Shown: one piece after another, positions 1-11,133 of the stretch
How the letters are laid out: each line of letters begins with the position of its first letter
How positions within the stretch are numbered: the first letter of the stretch is position 1
Assembly (NCBI RefSeq): GCF_029227915.1
Contig: NC_079882.1
Location: 32,976,001 to 33,040,000 of the forward strand
DNA length: 64,000 bases
Direction of reading: 5' to 3'
DNA from: Hydractinia symbiolongicarpus
Lineage: Eukaryota; Cnidaria; Hydrozoa; Anthoathecata; Hydractiniidae
Notes under the pieces: generated by a model
Databases searched by the model: none
The model's input: only the letters and a program-made list of their open reading frames with translations
Told to the model about the DNA's origin: nothing
Translations under genes and position numbers: made by a program

Positions 1-378
1 AAGTCTCATGCGTTTTAGTGGTGAAAAAATAATTTAAAAAATCGTTCTGGAAATGAGTTTACTTACAGGGTACTTTCTTTGTATACATTCGACGATACGG
101 GCCAAGCCCGGGATTTACGGGAATTCGCAGGTTTTCGTTTTCCGGCGATTAAACCTCTTTCATTAAGCGTCTCATCAAAAATGGAAACATTTTTGAAAAC
201 TACAAGTCTCATGCGTTTTAGTGGTGAAAAAAAAATTTAAAAAATCGTTCGGGAAATGAGTTTACTCCCTGGGTACTTGCTTTGTATACATTCGACTATA
301 CGGGCCAAGCCCCGGATTTACGGGAAAACGCGAGGATTCGTTTGCCGGCGATTAAACTGCTTTTATTCAGCGTCTCAT

Positions 379-398
379 CAAAAATGAAAACATTTTTG
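379..398. other. A/T-rich 8-bp hairpin in each monomer (representative)
   Basis: CAAAAATG, four A, then CATTTTTG make a perfect 8-bp inverted repeat with a 4-nt loop. It recurs in most monomers of both arms; in the right arm the loop reads TTTT. Some families break it by one base: ATGGAAAC changes the loop, CACTTTTA and CATTTTTA weaken the right stem. Together with the adjacent GAAAAC and A-rich tail it forms closely spaced A/T tracts that may bend DNA. Conservation is evident; function is inference only. Confidence 0.6.
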
Positions 399-503
399 AA
401 AACAACAAGTCTCATGCGTTTTAGTGGTGAAAAAGTAATTTAAAAAATCGTTCGGGAAATGAGTTTACTCCCTGGGTACTTTCTTTGTATACTTTTGGCT
501 ACA

Positions 504-516
504 CGGGCCAAGCCCG
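504..516 (+). other. GC-rich hairpin in each monomer (representative)
   Basis: CGGGC-CAA-GCCCG forms a perfect 5-bp stem with a 3-nt loop, next to a CCCGGG palindrome. It is present in most monomers of the GCCAAGCCCGGG type. Families reading GCCGAGTCTGGG or GCCGAGTCCAGG lose it, so the feature is polymorphic across the array. The right arm carries the complement. It is a structural feature; no function is shown. Confidence 0.6.
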
Positions 517-537
517 GGATTTACGGGAAATCGCGGG
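505..537 (+). other. Potential G-quadruplex, monomer core (representative)
   Basis: Four GGG runs at 505-507, 516-518, 525-527 and 535-537 are separated by loops of 8, 6 and 7 nt. The usual rule asks for loops of 1 to 7, so this is a near-canonical, long-loop motif with marginal predicted stability. It recurs in most monomers with the CCCGGGATTTACGGGAAATCGCGGG-type core (seen in parts here) and loses the fourth run in AAATCGCAG or AAATCCGAG families. In the right arm the G-runs are on the minus strand, for example 28,403-28,435. Confidence 0.5.
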
Positions 538-3500
538 TTTTCGTTTGCCGGCGATTAAACTTCTTTTATTCAGCGTTTCATCAAAAATGAAAACACTTTT
601 AAAAACTACAAGTCTTATGCGTTTTAGTGGTAAAAAAATAATTTAAAAAATCGTTCTGGAAATGAGTTTACTCCCTGGGTACTTTTTTTGTATACTTTTG
701 ACTATACGGGCCGAGTCCGGGATTTAGGGAAATCCGAGTTTTTCGTTTGCCGGCGATTAAGCTGCTTTTATTCAGCGTCTCATCAAAAATGAAAACATTT
801 TTGACAACTACAAGTCTCATGCGTTTTAGTGGTGAAAAAATAATTTAAAAAATCGTTCTGGAAATGAGTTTACTCACAGGGTACTTTCTTTGTATACTTT
901 TGACTATGCGGGCCAAGCCGGGATTTACGGGAAATCGCGGGTTTTCGTTTGCCGGCGATTAAACTGCTTTTATTCAGCGTCTCATCAAAAATGAAAACAC
1001 TTTTAAAAACTACAAGTCTTATGCGTTTTAGTGGTAAAAAATAATTTAAAAAATCGTTCTGGAAATGAGTTTACTCCCTGGGTACTTTCTTTGTATACTT
1101 TTGACTATACGGGCCGAGTCTGGGATTTAGGGAAATCCGAGTTTTTCGTTTGCCGGCGATTAAACTGCTTTTATTCAGCGTCTCATCAAAAATGAAAACA
1201 TTTTTGAAAACTACAAGTCTCATGCGTTTTAGTGGTGAAAAAATAATTTAAAAAATCGTTCTGGAAATGAGTTTACTCCCTGGGTACTTTCTTTGTATAC
1301 TTTTGACTATGCGGGCCAAGCCGGGATTTACGGGAAATCGCGGGTTTTCGTTTGCCGGCGAATAAACTGCTTTTATTCAGCGTCTCATCAAAAATGAAAA
1401 CATTCTTGAAAACTACAAGTCTCATGCGTTTAGTGGTAAAAAAATAATATAAAAAATTGTTCGGGAAATGAGTTTACTCCCTGGGTACTTTCTTTGTATA
1501 CTTTTGACTATACGGGCCAAGCCCGGGATTTACGGGAAATCGCGGGTTTTCGTTTGCCGGCGATTAAACTTCCTTTATTCAGCGTCTCATCAAAAATGAA
1601 AACATTTTTAAAAACTACAAGTCTTATGCGTTTTAGTGGTGAAAAAATAATTTAAAAAATCTTTCTGGAAATGAGTTTACTCCTTGGGTACTTTCTTTGT
1701 ATACTTTTGACTATACGGGCCGAGTCTGGGATTTAGGGAAATCGCAGTTTTTCGTTTGCCGGCGATTAAACTGCTTTTATTCAGCGTCTCACCAAAAATG
1801 AAAACATTTTTGAAAACTACAAGTCTCATGCGTTTTAGTGGTGAAAAAATAATTTAAAAAATCGTTCTGGAAATGAGTTTACTCACAGGGTACTTTCTTT
1901 GTATACATTTGACTATACGTGCCAAGCCCGGGATTTACGGGAAATCGCCGGTTTTCGTTTGCCGGCGATTAAACTGCTTTTATTCAGCGTCTCATCAAAA
2001 ATGAAATCATTCTTGAAAACTACAAGTCTCATGCGTTTTAGTGGTGAAATAATAATTTAAAAAATCTTTTGGGAAATGAGTTTACTCCCTGGGTACTTTC
2101 TTTGTATACATTCGACTATACGGGCCAAGCGCGGGATTTACGGGAATTCGCAGGTTTTCGTTTTCCGGCGATTAAACCTCTTTCATTAAGCGTCTCATAA
2201 AAAATGGAAACATTTTTGAAAACTACAAGTCTCCTGCGTTTTAGTGGTGAAAAAAAAATTTAAAAAATCGTTCGTGAAATGAGTTTACTCCCTGGGTACT
2301 TTCTTTGTATACATTCGACTATACGGGCCAAGCCCCGGATTTACGGGAAAACGCGGGGATTCGTTTGCCGGCGATTAAACTGCTTTTATTCAGCGTCTCA
2401 TCAAAAATGAAAACATTTTTGAAAACAACAAGTCTCATGCGTTTTAGTGGTGAAAAAGTAATTTAAAAAATCGTTCGGGAAATGAGTTTACTCCCTGGGT
2501 ACTTTCTTTGTATACTTTTGGCTACACGGGCCAAGCCCGGGATTTACGGGAAATCGCGGGTTTTCGTTTGCCGGCGATTAAACTTCTTTTATTCAGCGTC
2601 TCATCAAAAATGAAAACACTTTTAAAAACTACAAGTCTTATGCGTTTTAGTGGTAAAAAAATAATTTAAAAAATCGTTCTGGAAATGAGTTTACTCCCTG
2701 GGTACTTTCTTTGTATACTTTTGACTATACGGGCCGAGTCCGGGATTTAGGGAAATCCGAGTTTTTCGTTTGCCGGCGATTAAACTGCTTTTATTCAGCG
2801 TCTCATCAAAAATGAAAACATTTTTGAAAACTACAAGTCTCATGCGTTTTAGTGGTGAAATAATAATTTAAAAAATCTTTTGGGAAATGGGTTTACTCCC
2901 TGGGTACTTTCTTTGTATACTTTTGACTATACGGGCCGAGTCCAGGATTTACGGGAAATCGCAGTTTTTCGTTTGCCGGCGATTAAACTTCTTTTATTCG
3001 TGTCTCATCAAAAATGAAAACATTTTTAAAAACTGCAAGTCTCGTGCGTTTTAGTGTTGAAAAAGTAATTTAAAAAATCGTTCGGGAAATGAGTTTACTC
3101 CCTGGGTACTTTCTTTGTATACTTTTGAATATACGGGCCAAGCCCGGGATTAACGGGAAATCGCGGGTTTTCGTTTGCCGGCGATTAAACTTGTTTTATT
3201 CAGCGTCTCATCAAAAATGAAAGCATTTTTGAAAACTACAAGTCTCATGCGTTTTAGTGGTAAAAAAATAATTTAAAAAATCGTTCGGGAAATGAGTTTA
3301 CTCCCTGGGTACTTTCTTTGTATACTTTTGACTATACGGGCCGACTCGGGATTTACGGGAAATCGCAGGTTTTCGTTTGCCGGCGATTAAACTTCTTTTA
3401 TTCAGCGTCTCATCAAAAATGAAAACATTTTTAAAAACTACAAGTCTTATGCGTTTTAGTGGTGAAAAAATAATTTAAAAAATCGTTCTGGAAATGAGTT

Positions 3501-4286
3501 TACTTACAGGGTACTTTCTTTGTATACATTCGACGATACGGGCCAAGCCCGGGATTTACGGGAATTCGCAGGTTTTCGTTTTCCGGCGATTAAACCTCTT
3601 TCATTAAGCGTCTCATCAAAAATGGAAACATTTTTGAAAACTACAAGTCTCATGCGTTTTAGTGGTGAAAAAAAAATTTAAAAAATCGTTCGGGAAATGA
3701 GTTTACTCCCTGGGTACTTGCTTTGTATACATTCGACTATACGGGCCAAGCCCCGGATTTACGGGAAAACGCGAGGATTCGTTTGCCGGCGATTAAACTG
3801 CTTTTATTCAGCGTCTCATCAAAAATGAAAACATTTTTGAAAACAACAAGTCTTATGCGTTTTAGTGGTAAAAAAATAATTTAAAAAATCGTTCTGGAAA
3901 TGAGTTTACTCCCTGGGTACTTTTTTTGTATACTTTTGACTATGCGGGCCAAGCCGGGATTTACGGGAAATCGCGGGTTTTCGTTTGCCGGCGATTAAAC
4001 TGCTTTTATTCAGCGTCTCATCAAAAATGAAAACACTTTTAAAAACTACAAGTCTCATGCGTTTTAGTGGTGAAAAAATAATTTAAAAAATCGTTCTGGA
4101 AATGAGTTTACTTACAGGGTACTTTCTTTGTATACATTCGACGATACGGGCCAAGCCCGGGATTTACGGGAATTCGCAGGTTTTCGTTTTCCGGCGATTA
4201 AACCTCTTTCATTAAGCGTCTCATCAAAAATGGAAACATTTTTGAAAACTACAAGTCTCATGCGTTTTAGTGGTGAAAAAAAAATT

Positions 4287-4487
4287 TAAAAAATCGTTCG
4301 GGAAATGAGTTTACTCCCTGGGTACTTGCTTTGTATACATTCGACTATACGGGCCAAGCCCCGGATTTACGGAAAAAAAGCAAATGAAATCCCGCGTTTT
4401 CCCGTAAATCCGGGGCTTGGCCCGTATAGTCGAATGTATACAAAGAAAGTACCCAGGGAGTAAACTCATTTCCCGAACGATTTTTTA
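4287..4487. repeat. Foldback inverted repeat 1 (86-bp stem, 29-nt loop)
   Basis: Positions 4,287-4,372 (forward) pair with 4,402-4,487 (reversed). By hand alignment there is one mismatch (4,328 against 4,446) in 86 bp, with a 29-nt loop at 4,373-4,401. The reversed segment as a whole is 4,380-4,510 (131 bp). Its left junction has seven A and its right junction reads TAAATCCTG (4,511-4,519) before forward sequence resumes at TTTACTTAC. TAAATCCTG is itself a piece of reversed monomer from another place in the unit, joined at a shared CG, which suggests two template switches in one event. It could extrude as a cruciform. Confidence 0.85.
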
Positions 4488-5475
4488 TATTATTTTTTTA
4501 CCACTAAACGTAAATCCTGTTTACTTACAGGGTACTTTCTTTGTATACATTCGACGATACGGGCCAAGCCCGGGATTTACGGGAATTCGCAGGTTTTCGT
4601 TTTCCGGCGAGTAAACCTCTTTCATTAAGCGTCTCATCAAAAATGGAAACATTTTTGAAAACTACAAGTCTCATGCGTTTTAGTGGTGAAAAAAAAATTT
4701 AAAAAATCGTTCGGGAAATGAGTTTACTCCCTGGGTACTTGCTTTGTATACATTCGACTATACGGGCCAAGCCCCGGATTTACGGGAAAACGCGAGGATT
4801 CGTTTGCCGGCGATTAAACTGCTTTTATTCAGCGTCTCATCAAAAATGAAAACATTTTTGAAAACAACAAGTCTCATGCGTTTTAGTGGTGAAAAAGTAA
4901 TTTAAAAAATCGTTCGGGAAATGAGTTTACTCCCTGGGTACTTTCTTTGTATACTTTTGGCTACACGGGCCAAGCCCGGGATTTACGGGAAATCGCGGGT
5001 TTTCGTTTGCCGGCGATTAAACTTCTTTTATTCAGCGTCTCATCAAAAATGAAAACACTTTTAAAAACTACAAGTCTTATGCGTTTTAGTGGTAAAAAAA
5101 TAATTTAAAAAATCGTTCTGGAAATGAGTTTACTCCCTGGGTACTTTTTTTGTATACTTTTGACTATACGGGCCGAGTCCGGGATTTAGGGAAATCCGAG
5201 TTTTTCGTTTGCCGGCGATTAAACTGCTTTTATTCAGCGTCTCATCAAAAATGAAAACATTTTTGACAACTACAAGTCTCATGCGTTTTAGTGGTGAAAA
5301 AATAATTTAAAAAATCGTTCTGGAAATGAGTTTACTCACAGGGTACTTTCTTTGTATACTTTTGACTATGCGGGCCAAGCCGGGATTTACGGGAAATCGC
5401 GGGTTTTCGTTTGCCGGCGATTAAACTGCTTTTATTCAGCGTCTCATCAAAAATGAAAACACTTTTAAAAACTAC

Positions 5476-8400
5476 AAGTCTCATGCGTTTTAGTGGTGAA
5501 AAAATAATTTAAAAAATCGTTCTGGAAATGAGTTTACTTACAGGGTACTTTCTTTGTATACATTCGACGATACGGGCCAAGCCCGGGATTTACGGGAATT
5601 CGCAGGTTTTCGTTTTCCGGCGATTAAACCTCTTTCATTAAGCGTCTCATCAAAAATGGAAACATTTTTGAAAACTACAAGTCTCATGCGTTTTAGTGGT
5701 GAAAAAAAAATTTAAAAAATCGTTCGGGAAATGAGTTTACTCCCTGGGTACTTGCTTTGTATACATTCGACTATACGGGCCAAGCCCCGGATTTACGGGA
5801 AAACGCGAGGATTCGTTTGCCGGCGATTAAACTGCTTTTATTCAGCGTCTCATCAAAAATGAAAACATTTTTGAAAACAACAAGTCTCATGCGTTTTAGT
5901 GGTGAAAAAGTAATTTAAAAAATCGTTCGGGAAATGAGTTTACTCCCTGGGTACTTTCTTTGTATACTTTTGGCTACACGGGCCAAGCCCGGGATTTACG
6001 GGAAATCGCGGGTTTTCGTTTGCCGGCGATTAAACTTCTTTTATTCAGCGTTTCATCAAAAATGAAAACACTTTTAAAAACTACAAGTCTTATGCGTTTT
6101 AGTGGTAAAAAAATAATTTAAAAAATCGTTCTGGAAATGAGTTTACTCCCTGGGTACTTTTTTTGTATACTTTTGACTATACGGGCCGAGTCCGGGATTT
6201 AGGGAAATCCGAGTTTTTCGTTTGCCGGCGATTAAGCTGCTTTTATTCAGCGTCTCATCAAAAATGAAAACATTTTTGACAACTACAAGTCTCATGCGTT
6301 TTAGTGGTGAAAAAATAATTTAAAAAATCGTTCTGGAAATGAGTTTACTCACAGGGTACTTTCTTTGTATACTTTTGACTATGCGGGCCAAGCCGGGATT
6401 TACGGGAAATCGCGGGTTTTCGTTTGCCGGCGATTAAACTGCTTTTATTCAGCGTCTCATCAAAAATGAAAACACTTTTAAAAACTACAAGTCTTATGCG
6501 TTTTAGTGGTAAAAAATAATTTAAAAAATCGTTCTGGAAATGAGTTTACTCCCTGGGTACTTTCTTTGTATACTTTTGACTATACGGGCCGAGTCTGGGA
6601 TTTAGGGAAATCCGAGTTTTTCGTTTGCCGGCGATTAAACTGCTTTTATTCAGCGTCTCATCAAAAATGAAAACATTTTTGAAAACTACAAGTCTCATGC
6701 GTTTTAGTGGTGAAAAAATAATTTAAAAAATCGTTCTGGAAATGAGTTTACTCCCTGGGTACTTTCTTTGTATACTTTTGACTATGCGGGCCAAGCCGGG
6801 ATTTACGGGAAATCGCGGGTTTTCGTTTGCCGGCGAATAAACTGCTTTTATTCAGCGTCTCATCAAAAATGAAAACATTCTTGAAAACTACAAGTCTCAT
6901 GCGTTTAGTGGTAAAAAAATAATATAAAAAATTGTTCGGGAAATGAGTTTACTCCCTGGGTACTTTCTTTGTATACTTTTGACTATACGGGCCAAGCCCG
7001 GGATTTACGGGAAATCGCGGGTTTTCGTTTGCCGGCGATTAAACTTCCTTTATTCAGCGTCTCATCAAAAATGAAAACATTTTTAAAAACTACAAGTCTT
7101 ATGCGTTTTAGTGGTGAAAAAATAATTTAAAAAATCTTTCTGGAAATGAGTTTACTCCTTGGGTACTTTCTTTGTATACTTTTGACTATACGGGCCGAGT
7201 CTGGGATTTAGGGAAATCGCAGTTTTTCGTTTGCCGGCGATTAAACTGCTTTTATTCAGCGTCTCACCAAAAATGAAAACATTTTTGAAAACTACAAGTC
7301 TCATGCGTTTTAGTGGTGAAAAAATAATTTAAAAAATCGTTCTGGAAATGAGTTTACTCACAGGGTACTTTCTTTGTATACATTTGACTATACGTGCCAA
7401 GCCCGGGATTTACGGGAAATCGCCGGTTTTCGTTTGCCGGCGATTAAACTGCTTTTATTCAGCGTCTCATCAAAAATGAAATCATTCTTGAAAACTACAA
7501 GTCTCATGCGTTTTAGTGGTGAAATAATAATTTAAAAAATCTTTTGGGAAATGAGTTTACTCCCTGGGTACTTTCTTTGTATACATTCGACTATACGGGC
7601 CAAGCGCGGGATTTACGGGAATTCGCAGGTTTTCGTTTTCCGGCGATTAAACCTCTTTCATTAAGCGTCTCATAAAAAATGGAAACATTTTTGAAAACTA
7701 CAAGTCTCCTGCGTTTTAGTGGTGAAAAAAAAATTTAAAAAATCGTTCGTGAAATGAGTTTACTCCCTGGGTACTTTCTTTGTATACATTCGACTATACG
7801 GGCCAAGCCCCGGATTTACGGGAAAACGCGGGGATTCGTTTGCCGGCGATTAAACTGCTTTTATTCAGCGTCTCATCAAAAATGAAAACATTTTTGAAAA
7901 CAACAAGTCTCATGCGTTTTAGTGGTGAAAAAGTAATTTAAAAAATCGTTCGGGAAATGAGTTTACTCCCTGGGTACTTTCTTTGTATACTTTTGGCTAC
8001 ACGGGCCAAGCCCGGGATTTACGGGAAATCGCGGGTTTTCGTTTGCCGGCGATTAAACTTCTTTTATTCAGCGTCTCATCAAAAATGAAAACACTTTTAA
8101 AAACTACAAGTCTTATGCGTTTTAGTGGTAAAAAAATAATTTAAAAAATCGTTCTGGAAATGAGTTTACTCCCTGGGTACTTTCTTTGTATACTTTTGAC
8201 TATACGGGCCGAGTCCGGGATTTAGGGAAATCCGAGTTTTTCGTTTGCCGGCGATTAAACTGCTTTTATTCAGCGTCTCATCAAAAATGAAAACATTTTT
8301 GAAAACTACAAGTCTCATGCGTTTTAGTGGTGAAATAATAATTTAAAAAATCTTTTGGGAAATGGGTTTACTCCCTGGGTACTTTCTTTGTATACTTTTG

Positions 8401-9324
8401 ACTATACGGGCCGAGTCCAGGATTTACGGGAAATCGCAGTTTTTCGTTTGCCGGCGATTAAACTTCTTTTATTCGTGTCTCATCAAAAATGAAAACATTT
8501 TTAAAAACTGCAAGTCTCGTGCGTTTTAGTGTTGAAAAAGTAATTTAAAAAATCGTTCGGGAAATGAGTTTACTCCCTGGGTACTTTCTTTGTATACTTT
8601 TGAATATACGGGCCAAGCCCGGGATTAACGGGAAATCGCGGGTTTTCGTTTGCCGGCGATTAAACTTGTTTTATTCAGCGTCTCATCAAAAATGAAAGCA
8701 TTTTTGAAAACTACAAGTCTCATGCGTTTTAGTGGTAAAAAAATAATTTAAAAAATCGTTCGGGAAATGAGTTTACTCCCTGGGTACTTTCTTTGTATAC
8801 TTTTGACTATACGGGCCGACTCGGGATTTACGGGAAATCGCAGGTTTTCGTTTGCCGGCGATTAAACTTCTTTTATTCAGCGTCTCATCAAAAATGAAAA
8901 CATTTTTAAAAACTACAAGTCTTATGCGTTTTAGTGGTGAAAAAATAATTTAAAAAATCGTTCTGGAAATGAGTTTACTTACAGGGTACTTTCTTTGTAT
9001 ACATTCGACGATACGGGCCAAGCCCGGGATTTACGGGAATTCGCAGGTTTTCGTTTTCCGGCGATTAAACCTCTTTCATTAAGCGTCTCATCAAAAATGG
9101 AAACATTTTTGAAAACTACAAGTCTCATGCGTTTTAGTGGTGAAAAAAAAATTTAAAAAATCGTTCGGGAAATGAGTTTACTCCCTGGGTACTTGCTTTG
9201 TATACATTCGACTATACGGGCCAAGCCCCGGATTTACGGGAAAACGCGAGGATTCGTTTGCCGGCGATTAAACTGCTTTTATTCAGCGTCTCATCAAAAA
9301 TGAAAACATTTTTGAAAACAACAA
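5476..9324 (+). repeat. 27-monomer higher-order repeat, copy 2 (matched part)
   Basis: Near-identical to 1-3,849. The few differences include CGTCTC against CGTTTC in one monomer. The match breaks at about 9,324, where ACAACAAGTCTCATG continues in place of ACAACAAGTCTTATG in copy 1. Downstream sequence to 10,250 is the fuller version of what copy 1 has between 3,850 and 4,370. Confidence 0.88.
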
Positions 9325-11133
9325 GTCTCATGCGTTTTAGTGGTGAAAAGTAATTTAAAAAATCGTTCGGGAAATGAGTTTACTCCCTGGGTACTTTCTT
9401 TGTATACTTTTGGCTACACGGGCCAAGCCCGGGATTTACGGGAAATCGCGGGTTTTCGTTTGCCGGCGATTAAACTTCTTTTATTCAGCGTCTCATCAAA
9501 AATGAAAACACTTTTAAAAACTACAAGTCTTATGCGTTTTAGTGGTAAAAAAATAATTTAAAAAATCGTTCTGGAAATGAGTTTACTCCCTGGGTACTTT
9601 TTTTGTATACTTTTGACTATACGGGCCGAGTCCGGGATTTAGGGAAATCCGAGTTTTTCGTTTGCCGGCGATTAAACTGCTTTTATTCAGCGTCTCATCA
9701 AAAATGAAAACATTTTTGACAACTACAAGTCTCATGCGTTTTAGTGGTGAAAAAATAATTTAAAAAATCGTTCTGGAAATGAGTTTACTCACAGGGTACT
9801 TTCTTTGTATACTTTTGACTATGCGGGCCAAGCCGGGATTTACGGGAAATCGCGGGTTTTCGTTTGCCGGCGATTAAACTGCTTTTATTCAGCGTCTCAT
9901 CAAAAATGAAAACACTTTTAAAAACTACAAGTCTCATGCGTTTTAGTGGTGAAAAAATAATTTAAAAAATCGTTCTGGAAATGAGTTTACTTACAGGGTA
10001 CTTTCTTTGTATACATTCGACGATACGGGCCAAGCCCGGGATTTACGGGAATTCGCAGGTTTTCGTTTTCCGGCGATTAAACCTCTTTCATTAAGCGTCT
10101 CATCAAAAATGGAAACATTTTTGAAAACTACAAGTCTCATGCGTTTTAGTGGTGAAAAAAAAATTTAAAAAATCGTTCGGGAAATGAGTTTACTCCCTGG
10201 GTACTTGCTTTGTATACATTCGACTATACGGGCCAAGCCCCGGATTTACGGAAAAAAAGCAAATGAAATCCCGCGTTTTCCCGTAAATCCGGGGCTTGGC
10301 CCGTATAGTCGAATGTATACAAAGAAAGTACCCAGGGAGTAAACTCATTTCCCGAACGATTTTTTATATTATTTTTTTACCACTAAACGTAAATCCTGTT
10401 TACTTACGGGGTACTTTCTTTGTATACATTCGACGATACGGGCCAAGCCCGGGATTTACGGGAATTCGCAGGTTTTCGTTTTCCGGCGATTAAACCTCTT
10501 TCATTACGCGTCTCATCAAAAATGGAAACATTTTTGAAAACTACAAGTCTCATGCGTTTTAGTGGTGAAAAAAAAATTTAAAAAATCGTTCGGGAAATGA
10601 GTTTACTCCCTGGGTACTTGCTTTGTATACATTCGACTATACGGGCCAAGCCCCGGATTTACGGGAAAACGCGAGGATTCGTTTGCCGGCGATTAAACTG
10701 CTTTTATTCAGCGTCTCATCAAAAATGAAAACATTTTTGAAAACAACAAGTCTCATGCGTTTTAGTGGTGAAAAAGTAATTTAAAAAATCGTTCGGGAAA
10801 TGAGTTTACTCCCTGGGTACTTTCTTTGTATACTTTTGGCTACACGGGCCAAGCCCGGGATTTACGGGAAATCGCGGGTTTTCGTTTGCCGGCGATTAAA
10901 CTTCTTTTATTCAGCGTCTCATCAAAAATGAAAACACTTTTAAAAACTACAAGTCTTATGCGTTTTAGTGGTAAAAAAATAATTTAAAAAATCGTTCTGG
11001 AAATGAGTTTACTCCCTGGGTACTTTTTTTGTATACTTTTGACTATACGGGCCGAGTCCGGGATTTAGGGAAATCCGAGTTTTTCGTTTGCCGGCGATTA
11101 AACTGCTTTTATTCAGCGTCTCATCAAAAATGA
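9100..11133 (+). repeat. 2,033-bp tandem duplication, copy 1
   Basis: About ten monomers including foldback 2. The one-base deletion GGTGAAAAGTAATTT (about 9,342) recurs at about 11,375, an offset of 2,033. The boundary lies within a shared stretch around CATTTTTGAAAACTAC, so breakpoints are good to about 40 bp. Unequal exchange between similar monomers is the simplest origin. Confidence 0.82.
10166..10366. repeat. Foldback inverted repeat 2
   Basis: Copy of the 4.4 kb foldback at an offset of 5,879 bp: stem arms 10,166-10,251 and 10,281-10,366, reversed segment 10,259-10,389, same seven-A and TAAATCCTG junctions. Just downstream it has CTTACGGGGTAC and TCATTACGCG where the first copy has CTTACAGGGTAC and TCATTAAGCG. 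Identical junctions show it was copied, not formed anew. Confidence 0.85.

Larger units (their letters stand above)
461..663 (+). repeat. Representative 203-bp forward monomer
   Basis: Used as the reference unit. In order it holds: GAGTTTAC and CCCTGGG at the start; a GTATAC palindrome; a GC-rich core (about 501-552) with CGGGCCAAGCCCGGG, two further GGG runs and the palindrome GCCGGC; a pyrimidine-rich stretch ending TTCAGCG; an A/T-rich dyad around TCAAAAATGAAAAC; CTACAAGTC; the block GCGTTTTAGTGG; and an A-rich tail with TTTAAA. Hand count gives 75 G or C of 203 (37%) and 11 CpG, above the roughly 7 expected from composition. The unit length is not a multiple of 3, so no reading frame runs through successive monomers. 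Confidence 0.9.
1..5475 (+). repeat. 27-monomer higher-order repeat, copy 1
   Basis: Positions 1-3,849 match 5,476-9,324 at a constant offset of 5,475 bp. Rare variants coincide exactly: CGATTAAGCTG at 751 and 6,226, CAGCGTTTCATC near 572 and 6,047, CGTCTCATAAAAAATGG at 2,191 and 7,666. After 3,849 this copy jumps within a monomer to a different family, lacking two monomers (404 bp) found at the matching place in copy 2. It then reaches the inverted insert at 4,380 and returns to the starting family at 5,476. Confidence 0.88.

Noticed and set aside
535-552. CENP-B box resemblance (TTTCGTT followed by GCCGGCG)
   Set aside because: The first seven bases agree with the 17-bp box, but the required internal A and the CGGG core are missing. 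Not a credible CENP-B site, though an unrelated factor could bind there.
2740-2760. TTAGGG within GATTTAGGGAAATCC
   Set aside because: It occurs once per monomer in some families and is never in tandem. It is a substitution of TTACGGG, not telomeric repeat.
4417-4614. 65-residue frame crossing the inverted insert (also 10,296 and 12,329)
   Set aside because: It starts in reversed sequence and ends in forward sequence, so it is a by-product of the rearrangement. It is conserved among the three copies only because they are recent duplicates.
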